A stretch of DNA of 64,000 nucleotides. Source: Paenibacillus sp. (GTDB taxonomy: Bacteria; Bacillota; Bacilli; Paenibacillales; YIM-B00363). The notes beneath the pieces were generated by a model that worked only from the letters and a program-made list of their open reading frames with translations, ran no database searches and was not told the origin of the DNA. The position numbers and the translations under genes are program-made. The stretch spans positions 62,001 through 126,000 of the forward strand of contig NZ_DASQNA010000030.1 in the NCBI RefSeq assembly GCF_035645195.1. The letters run 5' to 3'. Position 1 is the stretch's first letter. Each line of letters begins with the position of its first letter. Shown one piece after another: positions 44,490 through 54,600 of the stretch.

Positions 44490-45236
44490 TCACAAGGTTT
44501 GACCGCTGTCCGCCGTAATGATTTGCCCCGTCATCGCCTCTTGTTCCAAGACGGAGATGACGAGGGCGGCGATGTCTTCGGGCGCGGCGATACGCTCCAG
44601 CAGCAGGTTCGGAGCCAGTTGCTTCATCTGTTCTTCCCTGCCGGCCCACCAGCGGGTCGCGACGGCCCCCGGGGCGACGCAGTTGACGCGAATATAGGGC
44701 GCCAAGGCACGCGCCAACGACATCGTGAGGCCGTGCACGGCCGCTTTGGACACGGCGTACGGGAGAGACGAGCCCGTTCCCGTCCGTCCGGCGATGCTGC
44801 CGATGTTGACGATCGCGCCTTGCCGTCGCTGCTTCATATAGGGAGCGACGGCGCGCGCGCAGTAAAACATCCCTTTCACGTTCACGTCGAACAGTTCGTC
44901 CCATACGTCCTCCGTCGCCGATTCCAAGTCGTCCATCGGGATATGTCTGGTGATGCCGGCGTTATTGACGAGCAGATCGATCGCGCCGAACCGGTCCGCG
45001 GCCGTCCGGACCATCGCGCGCACGTCCTCGTCCCGAGCGACGTCGGCTCGGACGGCGATCGCGGTTCCTCCCTCGTCGAGAATGAGGCGCACCGTTTGCT
45101 CCGCATCCGCTTGCGACCGCGCGTAACCCACGGCGACGGCCGCGCCCTTCTTCGCCAGCGCGAGGCTGACCGCGCGGCCGATGCCCGTGCCGCCGCCCGT
45201 CACTAGGGCTGTTTTGTTCGACAGTTCCATGTTCAT
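44490..45236 (-). CDS. SDR family oxidoreductase (FabG-like)
   Basis: A 248-residue short-chain dehydrogenase. It has the TGGGTGIG nucleotide-binding motif, NNAG (LLVNNAGIT), catalytic Ser in IVNIGSIAGRTG and YxxxK in PYAVSKAAV. It probably uses NADP(H); substrate unknown. AAGGAG is close to ATG 45236 and better spaced for ATG 45230. Only about 14 bases of native upstream sequence remain before the truncated LysR frame, so its promoter appears to have been lost with the start of that regulator gene. Confidence 0.93.
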   Translation of the reverse strand: MNMELSNKTALVTGGGTGIGRAVSLALAKKGAAVAVGYARSQADAEQTVRLILDEGGTAIAVRADVARDEDVRAMVRTAADRFGAIDLLVNNAGITRHIPMDDLESATEDVWDELFDVNVKGMFYCARAVAPYMKQRRQGAIVNIGSIAGRTGTGSSLPYAVSKAAVHGLTMSLARALAPYIRVNCVAPGAVATRWWAGREEQMKQLAPNLLLERIAAPEDIAALVISVLEQEAMTGQIITADSGQTL

Positions 45237-45250
45237 CCGCTCCTTCGGGG

Positions 45251-46060
45251 TTTCGGTGGTTTGAGGAGACGGAGCTGGGCGTCCAGCTGCTCGAACGCGG
45301 CCAGGAAGTCGGATTGACGGAGGCCGGCCGGCTGTTTTACGACCACAGCCTGCACATCGTGAAGGACGTGGAACGCCTTCGGACGAGCCTAGCGGATTTG
45401 AAGGCGGGCGAAGCGGGGCATGTTCGGATCGGAGCGACGGAGCCGACGGCCAGCTTCCGGCTGCCGCCGATTTTGAAGCGGTTTGCGGACGCGTACCCGA
45501 ACGTGCGCGTTTCCGTGGACATCGGGAGCACTCCGGCGCTTAGCGAGCGGTTGCTTAAGGGCGAAATCGATTTTGCGCTGTCGACGGCGCCGAATCTCGG
45601 TTCGGGTTTGTATTTCGAGCCTTGGTTCGAGGAGGAGTTCGCGGTGTTTCTGCCCGCAAGCCATCCGCTCGCGCGGCGGGAGACGATCGATCCGAGCGAT
45701 TTCGCCGGGCACCGCCTGCTCGTCACTTCGGAAACTTGCCCCTATCGTAAGAAGCTGGAAATCGTCATGCAGGAGCAAGGCCCCGCCGCGCTCGACGCGA
45801 TGGTGGTCGGCAGCATGACGGCCTTGAAGGCGTACGTCGAACACGGGCTGGGGATCGCCCTCGTGCCGAAAATTACGGTCGCGGAGCCGGAAGCGAAGGG
45901 GATGGCGGTGCGCAGCATCGCCGGCAGCCTGATCCATATGACGTGCGGCATGACGTGCAAGGAGTCGGCGTACCCGTTTCGGCACGCGAGTCATACGTTG
46001 TATACCTTTATCAAACAAGCTTTGGGAGAGCGCGTCGGCACTACCGAATCAGCTCGATAA
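45251..46060 (+). pseudogene. LysR-type regulator lacking its DNA-binding N-terminus
   Basis: The frame from 45251 reads RWFEETELGVQLLERG and then LTEAGRLFYDH, i.e. the end of the winged-helix domain and linker helix of a LysR regulator. A complete effector-binding domain follows (AGHVRIGATEPTA to the end). The first ~40-45 codons with the helix-turn-helix are missing, and no ribosome binding site precedes the TTG at 45314. Divergent from the SDR gene, it would normally have controlled it across an intergenic region that is also gone. It overlaps the convergent LysR gene by 20 bases. Confidence 0.78.
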
Positions 46061-46925
46061 AGCCGCTCGCCGCCGTCGACAGCGGCACGTTCCGTTTCGT
46101 CAGGATGCCTACGCGGGAAGGGGGGATCGGCACGTTCAGCCGCACCTCGAACAGCGAGCCCTCCTCCAGCTCCTTCGTCACGAATTCCCTCGTAATATAA
46201 GAGATCCCCAGCCCCCTCCGCGCGAATTCGACGAGCAAATCCACGCTTCCGACCTCGATCTCGGGTTTAAGCGAATACCCATAGCTTTGGAACAATTCGG
46301 TAATGCCCGTCCGCGCCCGGCTGTTCCGGGAGAACAAAATGATCGGATGCTGCAGCAGCCGATCGAGCGACAGCACTTGTCCGCGCAAATGCGCGAATCG
46401 GCTGCCCGCCACGAAGCAATCCTGCAGCTGAAAGCTTTCCCTCACTTCGAGCTGCGGCTCGTCGATCGGCATGCGCACGACCCCGAGATCGATGCTGCCT
46501 TCCTTCAAATACGTAATGATTTCCGGCGTCGTGCCGTGGTGCAGCAGCAGCTTGACGCCCGGATGCTGCTCGTGGAAGTGCTCGAGGTGCGGCAGCAAAT
46601 AATGCCGGAACAGCGAGTCGCTGCCGCCGATCCGCAGCTCGCCGCTGGCGAGGTTTTTGAGCGCGGCCATTTTCTCTTCGGCGAGCGCGATCAAAATTTG
46701 CGCCTGTTCGATATACGAATACAGCACGGCGCCCTCCTGCGTCAGCTCGACGCCTTTCGCGTTGCGTAGGAACAGGGCGACGCCGAAATGGCGCTCCAGC
46801 TGCTTGATCGCGTGGCTGACGCTTGGCTGCGTCAGAAACAGCGCTTTAGCGGCTTGTGACAAGCTGCCCGTCTTCGCGGCCCAATAAAAGACTTTGTACA
46901 AGTCGTGATTAATATGGCTGGCCAT
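46041..46925 (-). CDS. LysR-family transcriptional regulator
   Basis: A 294-residue intact LysR regulator. It has an N-terminal winged helix (AAKALFLTQPSVSHAIKQLE) and a coinducer domain from about residue 95 (GELRIGGSDSLFRHY). It is divergent from the transketolase gene across 120 bases and may control it, although LysR proteins also often regulate distant genes. No further gene identity is evident. Confidence 0.93.
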   Translation of the reverse strand: MASHINHDLYKVFYWAAKTGSLSQAAKALFLTQPSVSHAIKQLERHFGVALFLRNAKGVELTQEGAVLYSYIEQAQILIALAEEKMAALKNLASGELRIGGSDSLFRHYLLPHLEHFHEQHPGVKLLLHHGTTPEIITYLKEGSIDLGVVRMPIDEPQLEVRESFQLQDCFVAGSRFAHLRGQVLSLDRLLQHPIILFSRNSRARTGITELFQSYGYSLKPEIEVGSVDLLVEFARRGLGISYITREFVTKELEEGSLFEVRLNVPIPPSRVGILTKRNVPLSTAASGFIELIR

Positions 46926-46960
46926 AGATACGGTCTATATCTCCCCTGAAATATATTCAT

Positions 46961-46990
46961 TACACGTATGACGCTAACACGTATTATAGT
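46961..46990 (+). promoter_or_regulatory. possible tkt promoter
   Basis: TTACAC, 18-base spacer, TATAGT in the LysR/tkt divergent region. A second AATATAAT stretch at 47018-47025 is an alternative -10 without an obvious -35. Confidence 0.35.
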
Positions 46991-47045
46991 AAAATCAGGA
47001 CTCTGCGTGAACAGAAAAATATAATGGAGAAAGAGGGATCCGTAC

Positions 47046-49046
47046 ATGCCGCAAACGCAAACGCAAACGATCAACAAACTGGCGATCAACACGATCCGTA
47101 CGCTGTCGATCGATGCCATCAACGCCGCCAATTCCGGGCACCCGGGGCTGCCGATGGGCGCCGCGCCGATGGCGTTCGCCCTCTGGGCCGAACATCTTAA
47201 GCATAATCCCGCCAACGCCAGATGGTTCAACCGAGACCGGTTCGTGCTGTCTGCAGGGCACGGCTCCATGCTGCTGTACAGTCTGCTGCATTTGTTCGGG
47301 TACGACGTGACGATCGACGATTTGAAGCAGTTCCGGAAGCTGAACAGCCGCACGCCAGGCCATCCCGAGTACGGGCACACGGACGGCGTGGAGGCGACGA
47401 CGGGGCCGCTCGGTCAAGGGATCGCCATGGCCGTCGGCATGGCGATGGCCGAAGCGCATCTCGCGGCGCGCTATAACCGCGACGGCTTCCCGGTCGTCGA
47501 CCATTACACGTACGCGCTCGTCGGGGACGGCTGCTTGATGGAAGGCATCTCGTACGAAGCGATGTCGATGGCCGGCCATATGAAGCTCGGCAAGCTCATC
47601 GTGCTGTACGATTCCAACGATATTTCGCTGGACGGGGAGCTTAAGCTCAGCTTCGGCGAGAACGTTAAGCAGCGGACGGAATCGGCGAACTGGCATTACC
47701 TGCGCGTCGAGGACGGCAACGACGAAGCGGCCGTCTCGGCGGCGATCGCGGAAGCGAAGCGCCAAGGCGACCGTCCCACGCTCATCGAAGTGCGCACGGT
47801 CATCGGCTACGGCAGCCGCGCGGCGGGCACGAACAAGGTGCACGGCGCCCCGCTTGGCAAGGAGGACGCCGCGGCGGCGAAGGCGGCGTACGGCTGGCCG
47901 CACGAGGAAGAATTCGCCGTGCCGGAGGAAGTGCGCGCGCATCTCGACCGTCTGAAGCAGGAAGGCGCCGCCAAGGAAGAAGAGTGGAAACGCCTGTTCG
48001 CCGCATACGCCGAGAAGTACCCTGAAGAGGGACGGGAGCTGCTTGACGCGATCGAAGGCAAGACCGCGATCGACGTCGCCGCGATTCCGACTTTCGATTC
48101 CGCGAAGGCGATTTCGACGCGCGTCGCGAGCGGCGAAGCGATCAACCGGTACGCGGCGGTCGTTCCGACGTTGTTCGGCGGCAGCGCGGACTTGTCGCAT
48201 TCGACGATGACGGACATCAAAGGAGAGAAGCCGTTCGCCCTCGAGACGTACGCGGGGCGCAACGTCTACTTCGGCGTGCGCGAGCATGCGATGGGCGCGG
48301 CCGGCAACGGTCTTGCGCTGCACGGCGGCGTGCGGCCGTTCGTCAGCACGTTCTTCGTGTTCAGCGACTACCTGCGCCCGGCGATCCGATTGGCCGCGCT
48401 GCAGAAGCTGCCGGTCGTCTACGTCTTCACGCACGACTCGATCGCCGTCGGGGAAGACGGACCGACGCACGAGCCTGTCGAGCATTTGGCGGCGCTGCGC
48501 ACGATCCCGGGCCTGACGGTCATTCGTCCGACCGACGCCAACGAGACGGCGAGCGCCTGGGCGTTCGCGCTGTCGCAGCGGCAAGGACCGGTCGCGCTCG
48601 TGCTGAGCCGGCAAAACTTGCCGGTGTTCGAACAGACGCAGCGCAACCTGGAGCAGGTCGCGAAGGGCGGCTACGTGCTGACGGAGACGAACGATTCCCC
48701 GGACCTCATTCTGGTCGCTACCGGGTCGGAGGTGTCGCTGGCCGCGAACGCGAAGGCGGCGCTCGAGCAGGACGGCGTCTCCGTCCGCGTCGTGGCGATG
48801 CCGAGCAGGGAGCTGTTCTACGCGCAGCCGGAAGCATACCGGCAGAGCGTCCTTCCCGACGCGGCGTCGAAGCGGATCGTCATCGAAGCCGGCATCGGGC
48901 TCGGCTGGGAGCGAGTCGCGGGACCGAGCGGCAAGGTGCTGTCCATCGAGACGTTCGGGGCGTCGGGATCGGGCGGCGCGGTGATGGAATATTTCGGCTT
49001 CTCCGTCGACAACGTCGTTCGGATGGCGAAAGAACTGTTGAAATAA
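47046..49046 (+). CDS. tkt: transketolase
   Basis: A 666-residue thiamine diphosphate enzyme of the pentose phosphate pathway that moves two-carbon units between ketoses and aldoses. The N-terminal [18 protein letters not shown], the cofactor motif [18 protein letters not shown], the pyrimidine domain ([32 protein letters not shown]) and the C-terminal domain are all present at usual length. Cytoplasmic. Monocistronic with a strong terminator, divergent from a LysR gene. It links the pentose and uronate-oligosaccharide systems in this window to central metabolism. Confidence 0.98.
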   Translation: MPQTQTQTINKLAINTIRTLSIDAINAANSGHPGLPMGAAPMAFALWAEHLKHNPANARWFNRDRFVLSAGHGSMLLYSLLHLFGYDVTIDDLKQFRKLNSRTPGHPEYGHTDGVEATTGPLGQGIAMAVGMAMAEAHLAARYNRDGFPVVDHYTYALVGDGCLMEGISYEAMSMAGHMKLGKLIVLYDSNDISLDGELKLSFGENVKQRTESANWHYLRVEDGNDEAAVSAAIAEAKRQGDRPTLIEVRTVIGYGSRAAGTNKVHGAPLGKEDAAAAKAAYGWPHEEEFAVPEEVRAHLDRLKQEGAAKEEEWKRLFAAYAEKYPEEGRELLDAIEGKTAIDVAAIPTFDSAKAISTRVASGEAINRYAAVVPTLFGGSADLSHSTMTDIKGEKPFALETYAGRNVYFGVREHAMGAAGNGLALHGGVRPFVSTFFVFSDYLRPAIRLAALQKLPVVYVFTHDSIAVGEDGPTHEPVEHLAALRTIPGLTVIRPTDANETASAWAFALSQRQGPVALVLSRQNLPVFEQTQRNLEQVAKGGYVLTETNDSPDLILVATGSEVSLAANAKAALEQDGVSVRVVAMPSRELFYAQPEAYRQSVLPDAASKRIVIEAGIGLGWERVAGPSGKVLSIETFGASGSGGAVMEYFGFSVDNVVRMAKELLK

Positions 49047-49055
49047 TGAAAGCGA

Positions 49056-49088
49056 AGCGGCGGGCAGCCATTGCCCGCCGCTTTTTTT
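49056..49088 (+). terminator. rho-independent terminator of tkt
   Basis: AGCGGCGGGCA / TGCCCGCCGCT perfect stem, five-base loop, TTTTTT tail. Confidence 0.93.
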
Positions 49089-49203
49089 GTTTTACTTTTC
49101 CTCCGCCCAAGGTCGCTTTTGTACAAAAAGAGTCTCTATCTCCCATTCAAGAGTCGCGGCGCGAAGCCTACACTATAGGGGAACGGAAACGGAGGGGACG
49201 ATC

Positions 49204-50259
49204 ATGAAATCGTTTGGGATCGGGATCATCGGTTTGGGCGGCATGGCGAACGCGCATATTAACGGCTTGCGAAACATCGCGGGCATGCGGGTCGCGGCCA
49301 TATGCGACGTGGACGCCGCCGCGCTCGAAAGGATTGGGGAGCGGCTAGGCATTCCGGCGGACAAACGGTTCGCCGACTACGGGCGGCTCATCGAGGAGGC
49401 GGACGTGGACGCCGTCATCTCCGTGACGCCGAACGTCGTCCACGCGGACATCATGGAGCGTTGTTTGAAGGCGAGGAAGCCGTTCTTGTCGGAGAAACCG
49501 TTCACGATGAACTTCGAAGAAGCGGAACGGTTGAAAGCGCTGTACGACCAGGCGCCGGTATCCGCGATGATCGGGTTCAGCTACCGGTATACGCCGGCTT
49601 TCCGCTATGCGCGGGAGCTGCTGCGGCGAGGGGACATCGGGGACGTGAGAAGCTTCTTCGTTCAATATTTGCAGGGCTGGGGATCGGCCGCATACCGCCA
49701 GCCGTTCGTCTGGAGATTCGATAAGGCCGTCACCGGCACCGGGACGCTGGGCGATTTGGGCGCGCACATGATCGACCTCGCCCACTATCTCGTCGGCTCG
49801 TTCCGGGATGTATCGGCGCAGCTTGCGACGTTCATTCCGGAACGGAACCTCCCGAACTCCGAGGAGCTCGTCCCCGTCGCGGTCGACGATTTCGCCAGCT
49901 TCCAGGCGCGGATGGCGAACGGCGCCGCGGGCGTGTTCCAAACGTCGCGCAACTGCATCGGATCCGGAAATCAACTCGAAATTTCGCTGTACGGCGACAA
50001 GGGCACCCTTCATGCCAGCACGCTCCGGCCGGATCAAGTCGTGCTTGTCCGCGTCGACGATGACACGGGCGAGCTCGCCGAGATGCGGGCGAACGTCCCG
50101 CAGCGCGCGAAGTTGACGCAGTGGGAAGATTTCGCCCGAATGCTGAACGGCGAGCCGAGCGAGGGGCTGCCCGATTTCGCGGCCGGCTTCGAAAACCAGA
50201 AGGTGCTGGAAGCCATACTCCAGGCGAACGAGACCAAGCGCACGGTGTCGTGCGAGTAA
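49204..50259 (+). CDS. Gfo/Idh/MocA family NAD(P)-dependent oxidoreductase
   Basis: A 351-residue protein with an N-terminal Rossmann fold (GIIGLGGMANAHINGL) and the EKPF motif (FLSEKPFTM) whose Lys is catalytic in this family. A C-terminal alpha/beta substrate domain with GDLGAHMIDLAHYL follows. Such enzymes oxidise sugars or inositols or epimerise them. ATG 49204 follows GGAGGGG; upstream in-frame codons lie in the tkt terminator. It forms a two-gene operon with the ThuA-like gene, a frequent pairing in disaccharide 3-keto modification pathways. Specific substrate unknown. Confidence 0.92.
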   Translation: MKSFGIGIIGLGGMANAHINGLRNIAGMRVAAICDVDAAALERIGERLGIPADKRFADYGRLIEEADVDAVISVTPNVVHADIMERCLKARKPFLSEKPFTMNFEEAERLKALYDQAPVSAMIGFSYRYTPAFRYARELLRRGDIGDVRSFFVQYLQGWGSAAYRQPFVWRFDKAVTGTGTLGDLGAHMIDLAHYLVGSFRDVSAQLATFIPERNLPNSEELVPVAVDDFASFQARMANGAAGVFQTSRNCIGSGNQLEISLYGDKGTLHASTLRPDQVVLVRVDDDTGELAEMRANVPQRAKLTQWEDFARMLNGEPSEGLPDFAAGFENQKVLEAILQANETKRTVSCE

Positions 50260-50285
50260 ACCAATCAAGAAAGCGGTGAGAGAAT

Positions 50286-51026
50286 ATGATTCGAGTGACG
50301 ATTTGGAACGAGTTTATTCATGAACGCAAGAACGAAACGGTTGCCGCCGTGTACCCGGCCGGCATTCATGAGGCGATCGCGCAGGGGATCGCGGCCGCCG
50401 ACGTCGCGACGCGTACTGCGACGCTCGACCAGCCGGAGCACGGCCTTAGCGACGAAGTGCTGAACGCCACCGACGTGCTGATGTGGTGGGGCCATGTCGC
50501 GCACGGCGAGGTGTCCGACGAAGTTGTCAACCGCGTCCACCGCAGAGTGTTGGACGGCATGGGACTCATCGTGCTGCACTCCGGACACTGTTCGAAAATT
50601 TTCAATAAGCTGATGGGGACGCAGACGTGCAGGTTGAAATGGCGCGAGGCGGATGAGAAGGAGCGCTTATGGGTCGTGCAGCCGAGCCATCCGATTACGG
50701 CGGGCCTCGGCGAATACATCGAATTGGAAAAAGAAGAGATGTACGGCGAACATTTCGACGTACCGCCTCCGGACGAGCTCGTGTTCGTCAGCTGGTTCGA
50801 GGGCGGGGAAGTGTTCCGCAGCGGCATGACGTTCTCGAGGGGGCGGGGGAAGATTTTCTACTTCCGTCCCGGACACGAAACGTACCCGACGTACTACAAC
50901 GAGAACGTTCGCCAGGTTCTCCGCAATGCGGTTCGCTGGGCGGCTCCGCTGCCGACGCCGGCGCCGAAATACGGGAACGCCGCTCCGCTGGAGCCGATCG
51001 CCGCGAAGGTCCCGGACGCGACGTGA
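50286..51026 (+). CDS. ThuA-domain protein
   Basis: A 246-residue glutamine-amidotransferase-like ThuA protein (trehalose utilisation type). It begins [12 protein letters not shown], contains [15 protein letters not shown], a conserved [14 protein letters not shown] segment and a late [19 protein letters not shown]. Biochemical role unsettled; family members accompany sugar dehydrogenases in disaccharide catabolism. It starts 26 bases after the oxidoreductase gene and is followed by a terminator. Confidence 0.88.
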   Translation: MIRVTIWNEFIHERKNETVAAVYPAGIHEAIAQGIAAADVATRTATLDQPEHGLSDEVLNATDVLMWWGHVAHGEVSDEVVNRVHRRVLDGMGLIVLHSGHCSKIFNKLMGTQTCRLKWREADEKERLWVVQPSHPITAGLGEYIELEKEEMYGEHFDVPPPDELVFVSWFEGGEVFRSGMTFSRGRGKIFYFRPGHETYPTYYNENVRQVLRNAVRWAAPLPTPAPKYGNAAPLEPIAAKVPDAT

Positions 51027-51033
51027 TCGGGAA

Positions 51034-51082
51034 GGAGCCGTGCTAACGCGTTATGCGAACAGCGCGGCTCCTCCCGTTTTTT
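51034..51082 (+). terminator. rho-independent terminator after ThuA gene
   Basis: GGAGCCGTGCT / AGCGCGGCTCC stem (one wobble) with 16-base loop, followed by TCCCGTTTTTT. It lies just beyond the end of the convergent AraC gene and might serve both. Confidence 0.82.
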
Positions 51083-51962
51083 ACGAGTCTACTCTCATTT
51101 TCTTGTAATACTGCAAGGGCGACAGGCCGGTGTATTTTTTGAACAATTTGCTGAAATAGTACGGATCCTCTAGGCCCGTTAAATATCCGATTTCGCCGAC
51201 GGGCAAATGCGTCGCTTCGATGAGCTCCTTCGCGTGCTGGATGCGAACGAGGTTCATGTATCGGACGATCGTATACCCTGTCATGCGCCGAAACATCCGG
51301 TTCAAATAGTCGTAATTGCACTCGAATATTCGCTCGATGTCGGCACCGGTCATTTTGTTCGTGTAATTCTGATGAATGTAGTCGAGCAAGGCGTTCACTT
51401 TCATCCGGGCCTTCGACTTGACGCCTTGCTGCAACTCATGATTCAGATATTCCCGGGACATTTCGATCAACAGCTCGGAAAATTTGAGGGCCGCGATGGT
51501 CCGGTGATGATGTTTGCGCCTGTATAGGTGAAGCATTTCGTTCAACCGGCGGAACGTTTCGCGGAGCGCCGCGTCGCCGAGCGAGAACTGTTTCGGCACG
51601 GCGTAGAAGGTGCCGTCGTCGCTGGCGTCGTATAGCGCGTTATCGATCAACGTTCGTTCGGCGGACGAAAGCGGCGCGTCGGCGGACCTTCGAAGCAGAC
51701 CTTGGTGGGTGAAGTGAATGTAATAATAATCGCAAACATGTTTTTGCGTCCCTTCGTGGTCCAAGTTGGGCTCGAGCAGGAACGCGTCGCCGCGCCGAAG
51801 CGCGAAATCGGCTCCGTCCTCCCGAAGATGCAATTCGCCGCTTTTGATAATGTACAAAATAAACTCGTCCACGTTCCGCTTGAAATGAATCCACGGCTGC
51901 TGATAGGAAACGAATCCCATCAGCTTCACTCTTGGCACGAATTCCGCGTCCATCGCCAGCAT
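51081..51962 (-). CDS. AraC-family transcriptional regulator (cupin sensor)
   Basis: A 293-residue regulator with an N-terminal cupin-like sugar-binding domain (SGELHLREDGADFALRRGDA). The C-terminal AraC helix-turn-helix pair is degenerate in its first recognition helix (IERIFECNYDYLNRMFRRMT) and typical in the second (IGYLTGLEDPYYFSKLFKKY). It is divergent from the GH66/importer operon across a 262-base control region and is a candidate regulator of that operon, in addition to the operon's own two-component system. Confidence 0.92.
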   Translation of the reverse strand: MLAMDAEFVPRVKLMGFVSYQQPWIHFKRNVDEFILYIIKSGELHLREDGADFALRRGDAFLLEPNLDHEGTQKHVCDYYYIHFTHQGLLRRSADAPLSSAERTLIDNALYDASDDGTFYAVPKQFSLGDAALRETFRRLNEMLHLYRRKHHHRTIAALKFSELLIEMSREYLNHELQQGVKSKARMKVNALLDYIHQNYTNKMTGADIERIFECNYDYLNRMFRRMTGYTIVRYMNLVRIQHAKELIEATHLPVGEIGYLTGLEDPYYFSKLFKKYTGLSPLQYYKKMRVDS

Positions 51963-52151
51963 TCCGGTTCACGCCCCGTTTGCAAAAAGTCGGTTTCATA
52001 CAAAGCATCCTATTCTCCCTCCATCGTATCATGAAAGGTAGCCGAGACAGTGCATTATTTCTCCGAAACGCCGGTTCGCATCGGAACATAATACACCCCC
52101 GCCTCGAACGCCCCGGACGCATGACAAAAAGAAAGAACACCAAAACCGGAA

Positions 52152-52189
52152 TGTAAGCGGTTACCCACCCCGGTCGGAACCTCTAGTAT
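52152..52189 (+). promoter_or_regulatory. cre site overlapping a promoter of the GH66 importer operon
   Basis: TGTAAGCGGTTACC (52152-52165) matches the CcpA cre consensus except at the last base. It overlaps a TTACCC -35-like box, 17 bases before TAGTAT (52184-52189). The arrangement predicts catabolite repression; another LacI-family repressor is also possible. Confidence 0.55.
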
Positions 52190-52224
52190 GGGAAGTGTCA
52201 CATCGAACGAAAGGGGAACCGGAG

Positions 52225-53529
52225 ATGGTACAAAAGAAAAAATTTGCCGCGCTGACTTTTGCGACCGCCATGATACTTACCGCGTGCGGAGGCGGCGGCG
52301 GTGCGGAGGGCGGCGGCGCAGCCGAAGGAACGCAGGACGCCGGGACGGCCGAGACGTCATCGGAGAGAGTATCGATCGAATATTGGCATACGTACAGCGA
52401 TCAGGAGGAAAAGATTTTAGTCGAGCAAGTGAAGCCGGCGTTCGAAGCCGCGCATCCGAACATCGAGCTCGTCTTGACGCGGATGCCTTACGAAGGGCTG
52501 AAGCAGCAGGTGATCGCCGGCGTGGCGGGCGACGCCGCGCCCGATTTGATGCGGATGGACATCGTATGGGTGCCGGAATTCGCGTCGCAAGGCGCGCTGC
52601 AGGACGTCAGCGGTTTCGAAGGATTCGGGGAGCTAAAGGATAGCGTATTCGAGGGGCCGATGGCGACGAACTTCTTCGAAGGCGGCTACTACGGCGTGCC
52701 GGTCAACACGAACACGAAAATCGCCATCTACAACAAGGCGACGCTGGCGGAGGCGGGCTTCGCCGAAGCGCCGAAAACGATGGATGAGCTGGTGCAGGCG
52801 GCGCAAACGCTCAAGTCGAAAGGCAAGTTCGGTCTCGGCGTATCCGGCGTCCATGCGTGGGGATTGGCGCCGTGGTTCTGGAGCCTCGGCGGCAAAATGA
52901 CGAATGACGATTATACGCAGGCGGAAGGGTTCCTGAACAGCGCGGAAAGCGTCAAAGCGCTGGAGACGATCGTCGGCTGGCATCGAGACGGCTTGATCAT
53001 TCCCCCAATTCTCGGCGGCGAGCCGGGGACATGGGACGGTCTGATCAGCGGCGAATATCTGATGACCGACGACGGCCCGTGGTTTTACAGCATCAAGATG
53101 AACGAAACGGAAAGCGGCTTCGATCCGATGGCGGAAACCGTCCGCGGATTGATGCCCGAAGGTCCGGGCGGCAGCCGCTCCGTCATCGGCGGAGAGGACC
53201 TCGTCATCTTCACGAATTCCAAGCATCCGGAGGAAGCGTGGACGTTCGCGAAGTGGATGCTGACGGAGGAGCCGCAGAAGATGATGGCCGGGGCGGGACT
53301 CATCCCGACGAACAAAGCGGCGGCGTCGGCCATGACGGAGATGGATATCCCGTACATCGCCGAATACGTGAAGCAGCTCGAGACCGCGCTGCCGCGCACG
53401 CCGATTCCGCAGTGGAGCGAAATGGAAGGCATCTTCAATCTCGCCTTCGAGAAAGCGATTCGCGGCGAAGCGGAGCCGAAGGCTGCGCTCGACGAAGCGG
53501 CCCGTCAAATCCAAGCGCTGCTGCAGTAA
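52225..53529 (+). CDS. sugar-binding lipoprotein of the GH66-linked importer
   Basis: A binding protein of about 434 residues. It has a signal peptide (MVQKKKFAALTF, MILTACGG lipobox), a Gly-rich linker, and a fold beginning IEYWHTYSDQEEKILVEQVK. ATG 52225 follows AAAGGGG; an upstream in-frame ATG lies before that site. First gene of an operon with two MalFG-type permeases and a GH66 enzyme, so isomalto-oligosaccharides from dextran are the likely cargo (inference). It is paralogous to the second binding protein at 60683, sharing WHTYSDQE and PDLMRMD/PDVVRME blocks. Confidence 0.92.
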   Translation: MVQKKKFAALTFATAMILTACGGGGGAEGGGAAEGTQDAGTAETSSERVSIEYWHTYSDQEEKILVEQVKPAFEAAHPNIELVLTRMPYEGLKQQVIAGVAGDAAPDLMRMDIVWVPEFASQGALQDVSGFEGFGELKDSVFEGPMATNFFEGGYYGVPVNTNTKIAIYNKATLAEAGFAEAPKTMDELVQAAQTLKSKGKFGLGVSGVHAWGLAPWFWSLGGKMTNDDYTQAEGFLNSAESVKALETIVGWHRDGLIIPPILGGEPGTWDGLISGEYLMTDDGPWFYSIKMNETESGFDPMAETVRGLMPEGPGGSRSVIGGEDLVIFTNSKHPEEAWTFAKWMLTEEPQKMMAGAGLIPTNKAAASAMTEMDIPYIAEYVKQLETALPRTPIPQWSEMEGIFNLAFEKAIRGEAEPKAALDEAARQIQALLQ

Positions 53530-53632
53530 AAGTCTGCGCACCGCCAAGCGATAGATTCGCCCGCTTCGCCGGACGGAGGGAAACCGATGACTTCCGGCGA
53601 GGCGTTCATTTCAACGAGAGGGGGGCGCTCGC

Positions 53633-54589
53633 ATGGCCAACGTATCGACGGCGCCCGGCGGAATAGGGCCGGGGCGAAGAGAGAGCGCGTTCGCGAAAGG
53701 GCTGAGGCAGTGGCGGGCCGTCCTGCCGTTCGTCATTCTCGGCTTCGGCGGAACGGCCGTGTTCGTCATTTACCCGATGATCAAGAACGTCCTGATCAGC
53801 TTTCAGGATTTCAGTATTATGCCGAATGCGAAGAACGAATGGGTCGGGTTGGACAATTACGCGAAGGTGTTCCAAGATCCGAACGGCAAGTTCGGGATCG
53901 CTCTGCGCAACACGTTCCTGAACGTGGCGGCTACCGTGCCCGTCAACTGGTTTTTGGCGATTTTCTTCGCCGTCTTGATCAACGCCAAATTCGTCAAATA
54001 CAAAATCGCGTTCCGAACGATCTACTATTTGCCGATCGTCACCTCTTGGATCATCGTCGCGCTTTTGTTTAAATATTTGTTCGCCGACGGCGACGGCGGG
54101 TTCGTCAATTTCATCCTTCACAAGCAGCTCGGCCTGCTGCCCGAACCGGTTTCGTGGCGAAACCATTATTGGTCCGCCATGATCATGATTTGGCTATTTC
54201 ACATTTGGAAAACGGTGGGCTGGGGCGTCGTCATTTACTTGGCCGCGCTGCAGGGCGTGCCGAAGGATTTGTACGAAGCGGCCGACATCGACGGCGCCGG
54301 GTCGGCCCACAAGTTTTGGCTGATCACGATCCCTTTGCTGAAGCCGGTCACCGTCTTCGTCCTGATTAACCTGGTCAACGGAGCGTTCGGGTTTTTCCCG
54401 CAGGTGTATTTCATTACCAAAGGCGGACCGATGGACCAAACGCAAGTCATCCCAAGCTTGATTTACACGCAAGCGTTCGAACAGCTGAAGTTCGGGCCCG
54501 CGTCGGCCATGGGCTTTATGATGGGCATCATGGTGTTCGTATTGACGTACTCGCAAATGAAAAAATTCGGCAAGCAGCGCATGTTCTAA
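53633..54589 (+). CDS. CUT1 ABC sugar permease, MalF type
   Basis: A 318-residue membrane protein with six helices, EAA loop EAADIDGAGSAHKFWLITIP and a cytoplasmic N-terminal tail. GAGAGGGGGG precedes ATG. Twelve bases before the partner permease. Confidence 0.93.
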   Translation: MANVSTAPGGIGPGRRESAFAKGLRQWRAVLPFVILGFGGTAVFVIYPMIKNVLISFQDFSIMPNAKNEWVGLDNYAKVFQDPNGKFGIALRNTFLNVAATVPVNWFLAIFFAVLINAKFVKYKIAFRTIYYLPIVTSWIIVALLFKYLFADGDGGFVNFILHKQLGLLPEPVSWRNHYWSAMIMIWLFHIWKTVGWGVVIYLAALQGVPKDLYEAADIDGAGSAHKFWLITIPLLKPVTVFVLINLVNGAFGFFPQVYFITKGGPMDQTQVIPSLIYTQAFEQLKFGPASAMGFMMGIMVFVLTYSQMKKFGKQRMF

Positions 54590-54600
54590 GGGGGAGAAAC

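Noticed and set aside
45314-46060. A functional short LysR-like regulator starting at TTG 45314
   Set aside because: The frame continues upstream with typical LysR linker residues, the helix-turn-helix is absent and no ribosome binding site precedes the TTG.
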